The position numbers were made by a program, and so were the translations under genes. Positions 36,085 to 47,800 of a stretch of DNA of 64,000 bases are shown here, in pieces (the stretch's first letter is position 1; each line of letters begins with the position of its first letter). Location of the stretch: contig JAYKAV010002789.1 in NCBI GenBank assembly GCA_035582835.1, positions 730,016 to 794,015 of the forward strand, written 5' to 3'. Below the pieces are notes generated by a model. That model had not been told where the DNA came from. It made no database searches and worked only from the letters and a program-made list of their open reading frames with translations. This stretch comes from Phoebastria nigripes. Its lineage: Eukaryota; Chordata; Aves; Procellariiformes; Diomedeidae.

Positions 36085-37215
36085 ACTTGGGTCTCGCACT
36101 GTTCCCGTTAACGCCAAGACTGACAGGCGGCTTTCGCTACCTGGCGGCTCCCGCCCAGCCTGGCGCTGGGCACGGGGCGAGACCCCGTTTAACGCAGGTG
36201 CCGACCGCGAGGCCGGGGAAGCCGCGGCGAGGGGCGCGCCCGCGGGGGCCGGTGGGGACCGGGCCTTTGCCTCGCTGCCGCCCCGGGGGTGCCGCCCGGC
36301 CGGGCCGTGCAGGCGGCGGCGCTGCCTGGCGGGACCGGGACCGGGACCGGGGCCGGGACCGGGGCCGGGGCCGGGGCCGGGGCCACACCGCGCCGCCCCC
36401 GCGCGGGTCAGTGAGTGGTGAGAGGCGGCGGCAGTGCCGCGCAGCAGCCTCCCGCCCGCCCGGCTCCGGGCTGCGCCGGGCTGCGCGGCGGAGGGCGGGC
36501 GGGCGGGCACGTGGGCGAGCGAGCGTGGGGCTGCCCGCGGCGCCGGCTCGGGGCGGCGGCAGCCGGGGGCCGGCGGCGGGACAGGCGGCCGGCGGGGCGA
36601 GCGGGTGCCGCTGGGGCGCCCCGGCCGCCTGGGAGGCACGTCCCGCCTTTGCAGGTGGCCGCGGCAAGCAACAGAGGCGGCCCGGCCCGGCCCAGCCGCG
36701 GGAGGCGCCGGCCCCCCGGGAGGCGTGGGAGGCGTGGCGGTGCTGGACGGTGGCGGCGTGACCGTGGGGCGGGTGGCGGCGCGCGGTGTTGCCGCCTGTC
36801 CGCGGCGTGCGGGGGGCGGTGCCGCCGCTGGGTCCGCGGCAGCGCCGCTCTCCGCGTTTCTGCCCGCCGACCTGCCGCGTCTCCCCGCGGGGCGGCGGCC
36901 GTCCGCGTCCCCACGCGGTTCGCTGGTTTCCCGAGGGGGCGCCGCCGGCGGCACCGAGAGCCCGGCTGCGTCCCTGAACTTCGCGAGCGCTCGCCTCAGC
37001 GCCCGCCGCCGCCGCTGCTTTACAGCCCGTCTGTGGAAACACACCGCGTCCACGCCAGGGGAAGGGGAACCAGCAGCAGCAGCACGAAAGGACGCGTCCG
37101 GTCCCCGCGAGGAGGAGGAGGAGGTCTGCGCGTGAGCGTCTGCCCGCGCGTGGGTTGGTGGCAGCGAAGTCCTGTGGTGCCAGCCGAACCGAAGGCACGG
37201 TACGTGGGTCGCTCG
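36085..37215 (+). promoter_or_regulatory. CpG island 2, promoter and first exon of an unseen gene (possibly MARCHF3)
   Basis: About 1.1 kb is extremely GC- and CpG-rich, with sharp borders. It must mark a promoter, yet no coding exon was recognised in the following 27 kb. Consensus-like donors on the plus strand lie at 37130/37131 (CTGCGC|GTGAGC) and 37199/37200 (GGCACG|GTACGT). In the vertebrate gene order I remember, MARCHF3 (a membrane RING-CH ligase) lies downstream of C5orf63 in the same direction, which fits a non-coding first exon here and a long first intron. Gene identity is inference; I did not find MARCHF3 coding sequence. Very long ORFs on both strands are composition artefacts. 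Confidence 0.6.
36331..36384 (+). repeat. GGGACC/GGGGCC hexanucleotide tandem repeat
   Basis: Nine uninterrupted hexamers make 54 bp: three GGGACC, one GGGGCC, one GGGACC, then four GGGGCC. It lies inside CpG island 2, with the G-rich strand as plus. Runs of three or four Gs at six-base spacing can form G-quadruplexes in principle. Confidence 0.97.
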
Positions 37216-37747
37216 GGGGTTGGCTGCTTCTGGTCGCGGCTTTTTTGTTGGTTGTTTGGCTGTTTAGTGTGTGTTTTGGAAGGACAGTTGAGGGTCCGGG
37301 TACGTGAAGTAAGTATAATTGGACACATGCAAATAAAAATGCCTGGCTCTGGGAGGAGTGTGTTATCTATTCAGAGATGAATTACTACTACTTTTTTTTT
37401 TTTTTTTTTTGGTGATATAGCTGAGGTTTAATTTTAACTCTATCATCAAAAAAAATCAAAAACCAGTAGCAACAGTAAAAATGTCCAGGTTAAAGTGATG
37501 TAGCTGAAGACTCTTTCAGCCAGAATTACCTGCAGGACTTTCTGGTGGTGAAAAAAAAAAAGAGACAAGAAACACAGTTTCTTTCTGTTACAGAGGTTGT
37601 GACAAATCCTAGCTATTTCTGAGATTCAGCCTTGGAATTTCATATCCTTTTGCCTTTTTTTTTTTTTTTTCCTTTTAATAGCCAGGGATCGTATGGCTCT
37701 TTGCAGATATCAGGGATTATGAAACTGCTCAGTAATAATGCCTGCAT
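37216..37747. other. Homopolymer-rich sequence after CpG island 2
   Basis: T tracts lie at 37392-37410 and 37655-37670 and an A tract at about 37550-37561. There is no exon or recognised repeat. It may be the start of the long intron of the gene driven by CpG island 2. Confidence 0.55.
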
Positions 37748-38888
37748 ATAGAATCATAGAATCATAGAATCATTAAGGTTGGAAAAGACCTCTAAGATCA
37801 TTGAGTCCAACCATCAACCCAACACCACCATGCCCCACTAAACCATGTCCCTAAGCGCCTCATCTACACGTCTTTTAAATACTTCCAGGGATGGTGACTC
37901 CACCACTTCCCTGGGCAGCCTGTTCCAATGCTTAACCACTCTTTCAGTAAAGAAATTTTTCCTAATGTCCAATCTAAACCTCCCCTGGTGCAACTTGAGG
38001 CCATTTCCTCTCGTCCTATCNCTAGTTGCTTGGCAGAAGAGACCAACACCCACCTCGCTGCAACCTCCTTTCAGGTAGTTGTAGAGCACGATAAGGTCTC
38101 CCCTCAGCCTCCTCTTCTCCAGGCTAAACAGTCCCAGTTCCCTCAGGCGCTCCTCATAAGACTTGTTCTCCAGACCCTTCACCAGCTTTGTTGCCGTTCT
38201 GTGGACACGCTCCAGCACCTCAATGTCCTTCTTGTAGTGAGGGGCCCAAAACTGAACACAGTATTCAAGGTGTGGCCTCACCAGTGCCGCATACAGGGGC
38301 ACGATCACTTCCCTACTCCTGCTGGCCACACTATTTCTGATACAGGCCAGGATGCCATTGGCCTTCTTGGCCACCTGGGCACACTGCCGGCTCATATTCA
38401 GCCAGCTGTCAACCAGCACCCCCAGGTCCTTTTCCTCTGGGCAGCTTTCCAGCCACTCTTCCCCCAGCCTGTAGCGTTGCATGGGGTTGTTGTGGCCAAA
38501 GTGCAGGACCCGGCACTTGGCCTTGTTGAACCTCATGCAGTTGGCCTCAGCCCATCGATCCAGCCTGTCCACGTCCCTCTGCAGGGCCTTCCTACCCTCC
38601 AGCAGATCGACACTGCCGGCCAGCTTGGTGTCGTCTGCAAACTTACTGAGGGAGCACTCAATCCCCTCGTCCAGATCGTTGATAAAGATACTGAACAAGA
38701 CCGTCCCCAAAACGGAGCCCTGGGGGACACCGCTTGTGACCGGCCGCCAAGTGGACTTCGCTCCANTCACCACAACTCTCTGGGCCNNGCNGNCCAGCCA
38801 NTTTTTTACCCAGCGCAGAGTACACCTGTCTAGGCCATGAGCCGCCAGCTTCTCTAGGAGGATGCTGTGGGAGACAGTGTCGAAGGCG
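37748..38888 (-). mobile_element. CR1 LINE fragment C, relatively young, long open ORF2 tail
   Basis: The left edge has three agaatcat-type repeats, so the 3' end lies left and the element reads minus. It covers the 3'-UTR, all of the ORF2 C-terminus and the second half of the RT domain, then stops abruptly at 38888 (5' truncation). A 311-codon frame is still open, unlike the broken frames of copies A and B2, which suggests a more recent insertion. A cluster of Ns at 38766-38801 probably reflects ambiguous assembly of a multicopy sequence. Confidence 0.96.
37838..38773 (-). pseudogene. CR1 ORF2 C-terminal fragment, open
   Basis: The 311-codon frame lacks the start and the N-terminal endonuclease. 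It begins in the RT palm ([17 protein letters not shown] at the complement of 38630-38641) and continues through [34 protein letters not shown] and [20 protein letters not shown] to its natural stop. No promoter or start codon of its own was seen, so translation is unlikely. It is kept as a marker of insertion age. Confidence 0.9.
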
Positions 38889-41800
38889 AGAGAGTGTCAG
38901 AGGAGTTTAACTTTCAATGTCAACAAATTTTTAAACTTAATTTTAACCTTGTTTTGCACTCATCTTTGGATGTGGGCTGTTGATAGCGTGTGCAGGAGGA
39001 ATGCCGAGTAATGTCTCAACTCTGACTGTACAGAGTAATCTAGCCATTTCAAAGTCATGAAACTAGTGAAAGCAAAGGATGTTTATCTATTAGAAATGAC
39101 TGGTTTTGGCAAGGATATTTACAGCCCACTGAAATAAACAGAAAATCTCTCACTGATGATGACTCATGTCTGTGGGCTTCAGACCAGGCTGCCAGTGCAC
39201 GGTGTTGGAAACTGTCTGGTGCTGATCCTGAGCAGAGCACTCCTGTAGGTGACCCTCCTGTGGTCCCCACGGTTTGTAAAGGGAGGGGGATAAGGTGGAG
39301 AGTGGCAGCAGACAACAGCTAGCAGGATTATGACTTGCTTTATCTAAGTGTATTTGCCAATTATAAATGGTCTGGGATGTGCGTTCTTTAGGGTTTTAAA
39401 TGTCATTGACCTTTAATTAATTGCTAATGGCTTAGTCTGTTGCTGTCTGTTAGGCTGATGAAGCAGCCGACTTGCAACTTGTCTTTCCGTGTTAATGACT
39501 ATTGTGAAAGTATCTCGGCGTGTATGATGTCTGTTTTGAAACTTACAGATGATGGAGTACTTGTGTGCAGTAGTTACAGGCTTATTCAGGTAATAGACTC
39601 ATCTGGGAACATGCAGATTAGCTGGTTGCCAGATTTCCCAGCCAGAAGGGACCTTGTCTATTGTCTGTTCTGATCTCTTGCTTATTAGAGGCCACAGGAT
39701 TTCACGAGTAAGTTCTGTATGAAGCCTGTAACTTCTGTGTGGTCTTCATTTGCTGTTAAAGACAGGCTCCATCCACAGCAGGAGTTCAATCATGTTTCAA
39801 ACTGCCTTGCGGTTCATGGGCTTGAGCTCTAAATGGGTGAGTAATATCTACTACCTCAAATGTCTGTAATTAGAATGAGAGCTATTTTGGTCTATCAAAA
39901 TACGATATTGCATATAATGCTTATTAAAACGCATCAGGATAATTATAGTTCTTGTGGCATATGTACTGGCAGAGCCTTCTTCTCCTCTTTGCATGAGGAT
40001 GAAATGCTGTTGGGGGCTCCTCAAAGTGATTTGGACTTGCCATTGGAAAGTTATGTATTCTCTCTGAGCTGTGGTGCAAAAACATTTCTGCTGGTTTCTT
40101 CTGCTTTCCTGAATTTGCCTGTTCTGCAACAGTCAGATTCTGGTGGGGCTTTCTGCCTTACCCTACCATCAGTTTCTGCAGAAAGAGGAGAAAATGCTTT
40201 GGGTCCCATCTGGACTTCTCAGCCCTGTGTAGGATTGGGAAGGTGGGCTGCCTCTGCTATCCCATGGCATGCTGATGGCCATTGTGGCTTCCCGTTACAT
40301 GTAGCTTGTAAGATGGTTCCCACTATTTTTCCCCCTTGGATGAACCTTGCTGTAGAGCATGCATCAAAGCAGCTAGGGCAATGTAAAACCACCTCTGTGC
40401 GAGGAGATAGTTAAGACTTTTGGAACATGTCGAAATGGCATAGGGCAATGGGTGTTTCGGTACCCAAGAGAGCTCCTCCAAAGATAGCACAGCTAATTAA
40501 TGCAAGTATGATAGCACATCCTGTGTTGTAGCTGCAAATTTCCTTCTAAAATTCCTCCTTCCACCACTAGTTAGCTGCAGCTGCTGTAGATACTGACCTT
40601 CAGGACCCTGCCCAAGACTAGTCTGTCTGTCTGCAGTGGCTAGATAGTATAGAGGAATGCTGTTTATTTTGCATCCTCCTTTGACACTACTGGAGTTGGA
40701 TTAGCTTCAAATGTTTTATATGCGGTTGAAGATTAAAGAGGTAACAGCAGCTGTATAACACAGTCCTCTGGCAAAGTCCTGCCAAACAAGTATCACAGCC
40801 TAGTGTCATGCTATTGCGAGGGGCAGCCCTGACTGTGTGAGAGACAGGAGGAGAAAACACGGAAAATAAGGGTGAAATCAGGGAGACAATTTTCTAGCTT
40901 GCTCAGTTGCTCTTCCCCACAGCTGGGTGCCAGTGTGGCACGTGGATGAAGTAGGACCTCATGGAGAGAAAAAAGCCAGTCCTGCTTCGCCAAACCTCTT
41001 GGCTGCACCACTAGGTAGAGATGGGCAAGCTCAGGTACTGGCTGTGCTTTTACCATGGTCTTCACACATGCTAATTTATCTTCTGTATTAACATGCCTAT
41101 ACTGTTTCTGGTGCCTCAGCTGACTCCCGTAACACTAGTTGTAATGTGTATGTTCACAACCTCCAGGGTTGCATCGGAGAACATCAAAAGGAAAAGTAGG
41201 AGAGAAAGAGAAAACAACAAAGACAGCGGGGAAGAGAGGAAATCTGTCATGTTGCTGCTGAAATATGCGGCTTATCTAAAAGGAAAATTGACATATGTCT
41301 GCTCTCTCTCTTCCAACACCTTCCTGAATTTGTATAGAGTATTACTTGTTCCTTCTCTGCAGTAGATACGAACTCTTTCAGAGATATGCATAGTATTAGA
41401 AACTTCGTCTACATTTGAAANCACAGCTAGCATCTGCGTGGCTTGTTCTTTGCAATTAGTTTTTTCTCCAGGTCCCTTGATACAAATTTTAGAGGGGTTG
41501 TTTTTGCCAACCTCCTGAATGGATTCATCCTCAGACCGTCATTGATCGAATGACATATTACCCTAAAGATGACTCCAGCTAGCTAGAGCAAGCCCAGAAG
41601 AGCCATTGTGGGCATCCTTCGTTTAAAATAGAATGTAGATTACAGACCGAGGAAAAGTATGTGAGAGCGTTACAAAGGTAGGCACAGCAGATTTCCACTG
41701 CTGAGGGGGATGTCTTCCTTTCCTTCTGGAAGCTGGCAGGAAGAAATACTGCTGCTGCTTACAGCCACAGTCTTAAAGGGAGGAAAAATATTAATGACAC

Positions 41801-44800
41801 TGTGCAGGAAGGCTTGTCAAAAAATCGAAGTACTGGAAATCACCAAAGTGATAATACAAAGTAGAACGCTTATCAAGAATTCTCGCCTTACCCATATGTC
41901 ATCCTCGCTGTGTCAGTCCATTCGCTGCTGTGCTGTAGTTATTCCTCAGTTCCCTTACTATGACACACCCCTTCCCACAGCACTGTGTCTTTTATCTCTC
42001 TTTCTTCTGGTTACTGAACCTGTTTTCACATGAATATAAAATAACGGAAAGGGAAAAAGAGCTAGTATCTCTCACTTTGCTCTCAGTTAAGCTTCATGCA
42101 AGGTACTGTAGACCAGAATTAATTATTAATTCCAATTATATTTTGTGTCTTGGAGATATTGATGGTATTTTCAATTCCAGACTGACGCCTCTCCAACTTC
42201 CTTTTTTTCATTGCAGCAACAAAGCCAGCAAAGCTCTTAAACACATGCCTATTTTTAAGCCTGCCAGCAGTCCCTTTGACTTAATTCAGCTGAATGGCCC
42301 AGGGTGGCTGAGGGCAATTGTTTAATATAAAATTCTCACTGGCCTGATGGGAGTCTAAGTTGTTGTGGTTTTGTCAGGGTTTTGAGGGAGAAGGAGGGAG
42401 GGAGAGAGGGAAGAGCTGTTTCTTCCTGAAGACTAGCATGACTGGCACAGCTCAGCTAGGTAAACTCTCACAATGGGGATTCTTTTTATGTTAAAAATTC
42501 TGGTATCTTGGTACTTGCTTCCATCCTGAAATTAAAGTCTTTAGTGAAAAATTCAAAACATTTCCCCTTGGAAGTATCAGAACATTTTGTTTTGGTGTTT
42601 CTAAGGTGAAATGTTTAGTTTCCAAACCTTTGTGTTTGAGGTCAGCACTAATCCCAGCACGAATCTGTCTCAGCCCAACAGGGTGCTCCTCGGTCTCTTG
42701 AGTACCCTTGGTGTCCCCTCCTGGTAGAGCTCCCGAGCAGGGCAGCCTCTCCCATGGGACACTGGGATCTCAGAGGTACTGACAGGTTGATGGCTTCCAG
42801 AAACTAAATGCTTAGATTCAGATTAAGACTCGAGATGAAATGCCTCAGTAAGTTTTTCCCAATATAAGGATGTGGTATCCTGTGGGCGGACTTCATGTTG
42901 AAAAACCTCCATTTTTGACATGAGACTCATTCATTCAAGATAGTTTTACCAGGCCTTGTTCATTCCCTTTGAAAACTCTGAGGAACAGCATTTTAAGATG
43001 GAATTTAAAATGGTAACAACCACACAACACTTAAATTTAACATGTGGTTTTGTTACAATTGTCTCAGGCATGTCTGTTCCTGACCTGGAGTATGTCTACA
43101 TCCCCAGTCTTGGCACTTCAGCATCCTTCCACACTTCCTTGTCTTCACCTTTTTTCTGCCTTGAGCTCTTGTGCTTTCCTGTTTTTCCATTTCGCCAGTA
43201 CTTACCTGGCACATTTTCTTTCCTTGCTAGCCTTCCCCTTCTAAAATGTCTATGGTAGAACCAGTATATTTGCCAACATCATCATTCTGCTTTTGTGTTT
43301 TCCTTTTCTCTGCTCAGTGTCAGCCTGTGCACTCTAAACAATTCAGGACAAGGATTTCAGTCACCCTTCTGTGTTTGTACTGGTGCAGTAGATCCCCATG
43401 CTTGGACATCAGCATGCACTACTGTAATAATCATGGTGATATCTCTTCGATTATGTCAGGGAGATCAATAAAGGAGATAAACTTCCATATGTGTTTTCTA
43501 TATTTACCCTCATTTACAAGTTGTTTTGAATTGTGTCACTTTCTCAGCAGAGTGTTTTACATGAAGAACAAACAAACAAAAACTTTCATTATGTGGAGAA
43601 ATGGCAAACACAGAGCATGTTGTGCTTGGGACTACTGAATCGTACAGAGAGCTTTTCAATGCCCAAGAAATTTGTACATTGAAACGAAAGAGACGAAACA
43701 GGAATGAAACAGTTTGGCTAAGCATCATGAACTGACTGATGGATGTCCTTTCTGCATCGCAACAGAGGTGGGCTTCTGGGGGTGGGAAATGGGCTTCCTG
43801 AGCTGCCTACATGGCAAACGTCTTCCCCTGTGGTAGGGAAACATACACAGGATATAAGCTGATGGAGAAACTGGTGGAAGATACTTACACCACGAGAGCA
43901 GACTAGGGCTGTTCCTTAATCTGTTCCCCACCAACTTTCTTGTCTTGCTGTGATGCAGCCAGTCCTGAAGCTTTGTGGGAATTTGAACTGGGGGGTATGC
44001 CAAACTTCAGCTCCATGCTCTGAGTTTGTCTCCTCTCCCGGTGGGCCAAGGGAGCCTTCAAACATCCTCCTGCTCCAGGACACCTCCACCACATCTGCCT
44101 AGAAGGAGACCCTCCTTCCTTTCTGCCACAAGCTCAGTGGAGCTGAAACAAACCTGCTGTGCCTGAGGCTTTGCAGAGGCCAGAAGGCTCGCAGCATTGC
44201 TTGCAAGAAGCAAGCTGGCCCCTTATAAGTGGGAAGGAGCCTTGTCAAAGGAGCTGATCTGGAGAAATGGGCTAGGGCTGGTGCTCAGCTGGCTCAGTGG
44301 TGAGCTGGCTCAGAGAGGTACGCCAGCATAAAACTGCTTGTTTATTTTCTGGTAGGACTAATTTGGGGATAATTCAGCACCCAGAGTTGAATCACTGTAA
44401 GTTACCAATGAAGGGGAGGGAACAAGAATCAGTACCAGGGTTAAAGGGGGAAGGGGAAGGAACNTAGTCCTAACACTGATGTAATTTGGCTTAAATGGGG
44501 GAACTGTAGCCCGTGTGGGTTGCTGAATATCACCTAGAAAGTTTCTGTCTCCTGGGACCATGGCACTTTAATCGCTAGCTGCACCTTCCTATTCTTACTT
44601 TTTTCCTCTCAGCGGTGATGTTATTTAGAGTTGAGTTGGTGCATGCCGACAAATAGAAAGTCTGTTTGCAAATTTATATTGCCCAATGCAAAGTAATGGC
44701 TAATAACATCATCCGTACGGTATTCATGGATAAGGCAACTAACAACCTGGCTGCTGAAGCTTAATGAGCCTTGCCATTTCCAATTAGCTACAGAAAACAA

Positions 44801-47800
44801 GACTGATGAGAGGTGACAGCCTCATAGCTCCTATGTAGAGGTTGCTCAGCTCTACGAACAGCAGCTATTTAATGAAGTTGAAAAAGCTTAGGCCCTGTGT
44901 TGGGGTTAGGCTGGAAGCAACTGCGGTGTGTACATAAGCTCCTGAATTACTCCTCAGGCCAGTTAGATTTTATCTAAATAGGAGTGGAAATACTGTTTAT
45001 TTGCTGGTGAAAACCACAACTTACCTAAGGTTTTCTGCAGGTACAGTGTGCCTGTAAGACCGGTGGGTATGGGTATATTCTCCGGTACAGGCAGGCGTCT
45101 GCTCACTCTCCCGGTGCTCAGAGCTGCAGAGAGAAGCCAGCTCTATTTGAGAAGCTGTATAGCTGTGCTAGCATGCAACCCAGCCCCATCTAATGGATCC
45201 TCAGGGTACATTTAAGGAGTTTTTTGCAGGTAGGGACAAAATTGTTCTGCCTCTACTCCAGCCTGCATTAGAGTTATTACCTCATATTCGCCCACGTGCC
45301 AAAAACCAGTCATACAGTGCTGGCTTGGCTGGGAGCATTAGGTAGATTGAGGTTCCTCTTTGCCTGCAAAAGCCTGTGTAAACATACCCTCCTTTGGCAT
45401 CATTCCTGCTGCGGTGTCCCACGCTGACCCTGGACTGGAGCTTTTCTGGGCTCCAGCAGCACCAGTGCGACAAGCAGGTATGCATATGCCCGTGAAGACC
45501 AGCCTACAGTTGCAAGGTGTAGGGCATTTACCCTTTGGAGAGCATGAAACCCTACTAACCCTGCTAATGTGTGTTGTCACATCTGGCTGGTCTAATGAAA
45601 TGTACAGTAAAGGAATGGGGCAAAAGACAGCCTTGGCCATAGGCAGGAGAAGTGACCATTTTAACTGTAACCAAAACGTAATCTTCACATCCCAGATCTA
45701 CAAAACAAGATCCACGGCATGCCGAGCAACGTGTGCATGTGGACACAACACTGAAATATGTAGACGGAGTGTTACAGTTGTCACAGCAGCCATCAAAGTA
45801 TTTGGAAAGGATTCCCCTGCATGGACACACAAGTTGGTGTATCTCTGCACCTGGGACAGCAAGACTGGACAAAGCTGTAAGCCAGTCTGAAGCATTTTTC
45901 TGGGCCCTGCCCCAGTGCACGTAAGTTGTTCTGTTGTTGCCCTTTTCCTCGGGTTATTTCACTCTGTTATTGTTGGTTTGATGCTGCCAGCCAGATTCTT
46001 ATAAGCTGATTTTTTAAAAACAGGCCACAATTGTATAAATGTTATTTGATACATGGGTGTTGTAACAAATCCCCATCTAACAGCAATGCATTTGTTATGT
46101 TTTCTTCTGAGAAGTGCTGATTACTAGCATGCTTGTTTCCTAAACAACCAGCTTTCTCTTCTACTTGTCACTCAGTTTGATTTCCTTATACCACAGATAA
46201 TCATTAACAATATCAGACTTACTCCTGCTGACGAAACATGGTGCTTGACATCATGATATCTCAAAGTAAACAGAAAGGATGAAGGGTCTATTTATAAAAT
46301 AGATTATAGCCAAAAAATTTGTAACCAATATGGACTGACAAAGAAAACGAGTCATACTTGAAAGAAGCAATGGCAAAAGTGTCTATAGTTTATCAGTCTT
46401 TAAATTCAGTATTTCCATAAATGGAAGTTATTGACAAATCTGTCCCTGATAGCTGCCATGTGGTAATACACATGAATACCTGTAAGTCTTTTGGCTCATT
46501 TGTAATGTTCTCCTATTTTTTGGTAAAATCATATTCAGGCCTGAACATTGAAGCTATCAGCATAAGGTATCTGTATTAATTTTAAGAATATCTCCATTCA
46601 TTTTAACAAACTAAAACTATTTTTTGCAAATGGAAATTATTCTTCTGGGAACACTGTTCTTCTAGGCACGCAAATTTAGTTTTTTACCCTTTTGTTCCAC
46701 AATATCTAGCAGACTGAAACCATTTTTTGTGACGGAGAATAGCAAATGCAAGTGGAGTATTTTAACTTCTCCCCAGGTTCTTGAGTGTGCTGCCAAAAAT
46801 GATTGTATGCGTTTCTTACCGTGTCTGTCAGAGCAGTTTAAGGAGCATCCTCTTTTCATTAAAGNCATAGTTCTGGGAAGACTGAACATGGGAGGAAGAG
46901 TTAGAGCAGATTGTCTCAACCACATATATTGTGCATTCTGTGTAAGGAAAATTTCTTGCTTACCATGATTTATTTTATATTCATCAGAGCCAGTTTAACC
47001 AAAGTGTATTAGAACTTCGTTTAATTTGTATAGGTTTCTGATCAGAATTTCCAGTCATTAAATATATTACGTAAACAGTTTTAAAACTCCATTTCCTAAT
47101 GAGTGTCGTTATAAAAGACAGATACTGGAGCACTGGTAAGAAAAAAATGTTATTCTGAAGATGACTCCAGCCTCTACATACATGTCTGCATATCTGTATC
47201 TGGTGAGATGGCCCTGTAAAGTTTGACGGGAAGGCGTTTTTACTTTGCAGCCTGTGTGGGTGGGAAAGAGCAGGGGCTTACAGAAAATGTGTAGCAGAAG
47301 CAGTTGCAATTAGAAGGAATCTGTGATGGTTACACACACGTAGCTGAAGTAACACGAGTGAGTCTACTCTGCTGGAGCCAGAGCTCGGCACGTGCTTTTC
47401 TGTGTGTGCATGGTGTGCTTTGAAAGCTCTTTTGTGATCTGCAAAGGCAGCTGCGTTATGGTAGAAGTGGCCCTAGAGTTTCTGAAATACATTTAAACAG
47501 GTGTATTGCAAGCTGCTTCCGTCTTGTTTTCAAGGTTTGGGAGAGTGGAGTTTTGGGAATGCATTTGTGTGCTGGCAGCAGTGGCATGGGAGGTACAGTA
47601 TTGTTACTCATTCATAGTGAAGTAGTCCTTTCTCAGCTCGCTTAGGGTCTGTGGATCAAAGCTAGCAAAAAACCCAGATTTTGAGTAGGCTTCACCAGGT
47701 AAATAAACAATATAACTTCAGCAAGTCTTCAGAAAGGTAATTTGCATTCAACCAGGTATTTAAAAGAAGGGGAGGGAGATTTCTAAACTACAGTTCTTCA

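Noticed and set aside
36033..37380. Very long ORFs (up to 353 codons) on both strands in CpG island 2
   Set aside because: GC-rich DNA has few stop codons. The translations are low-complexity Arg/Pro/Gly/Ala with no domain, and frames on both strands are equally open.
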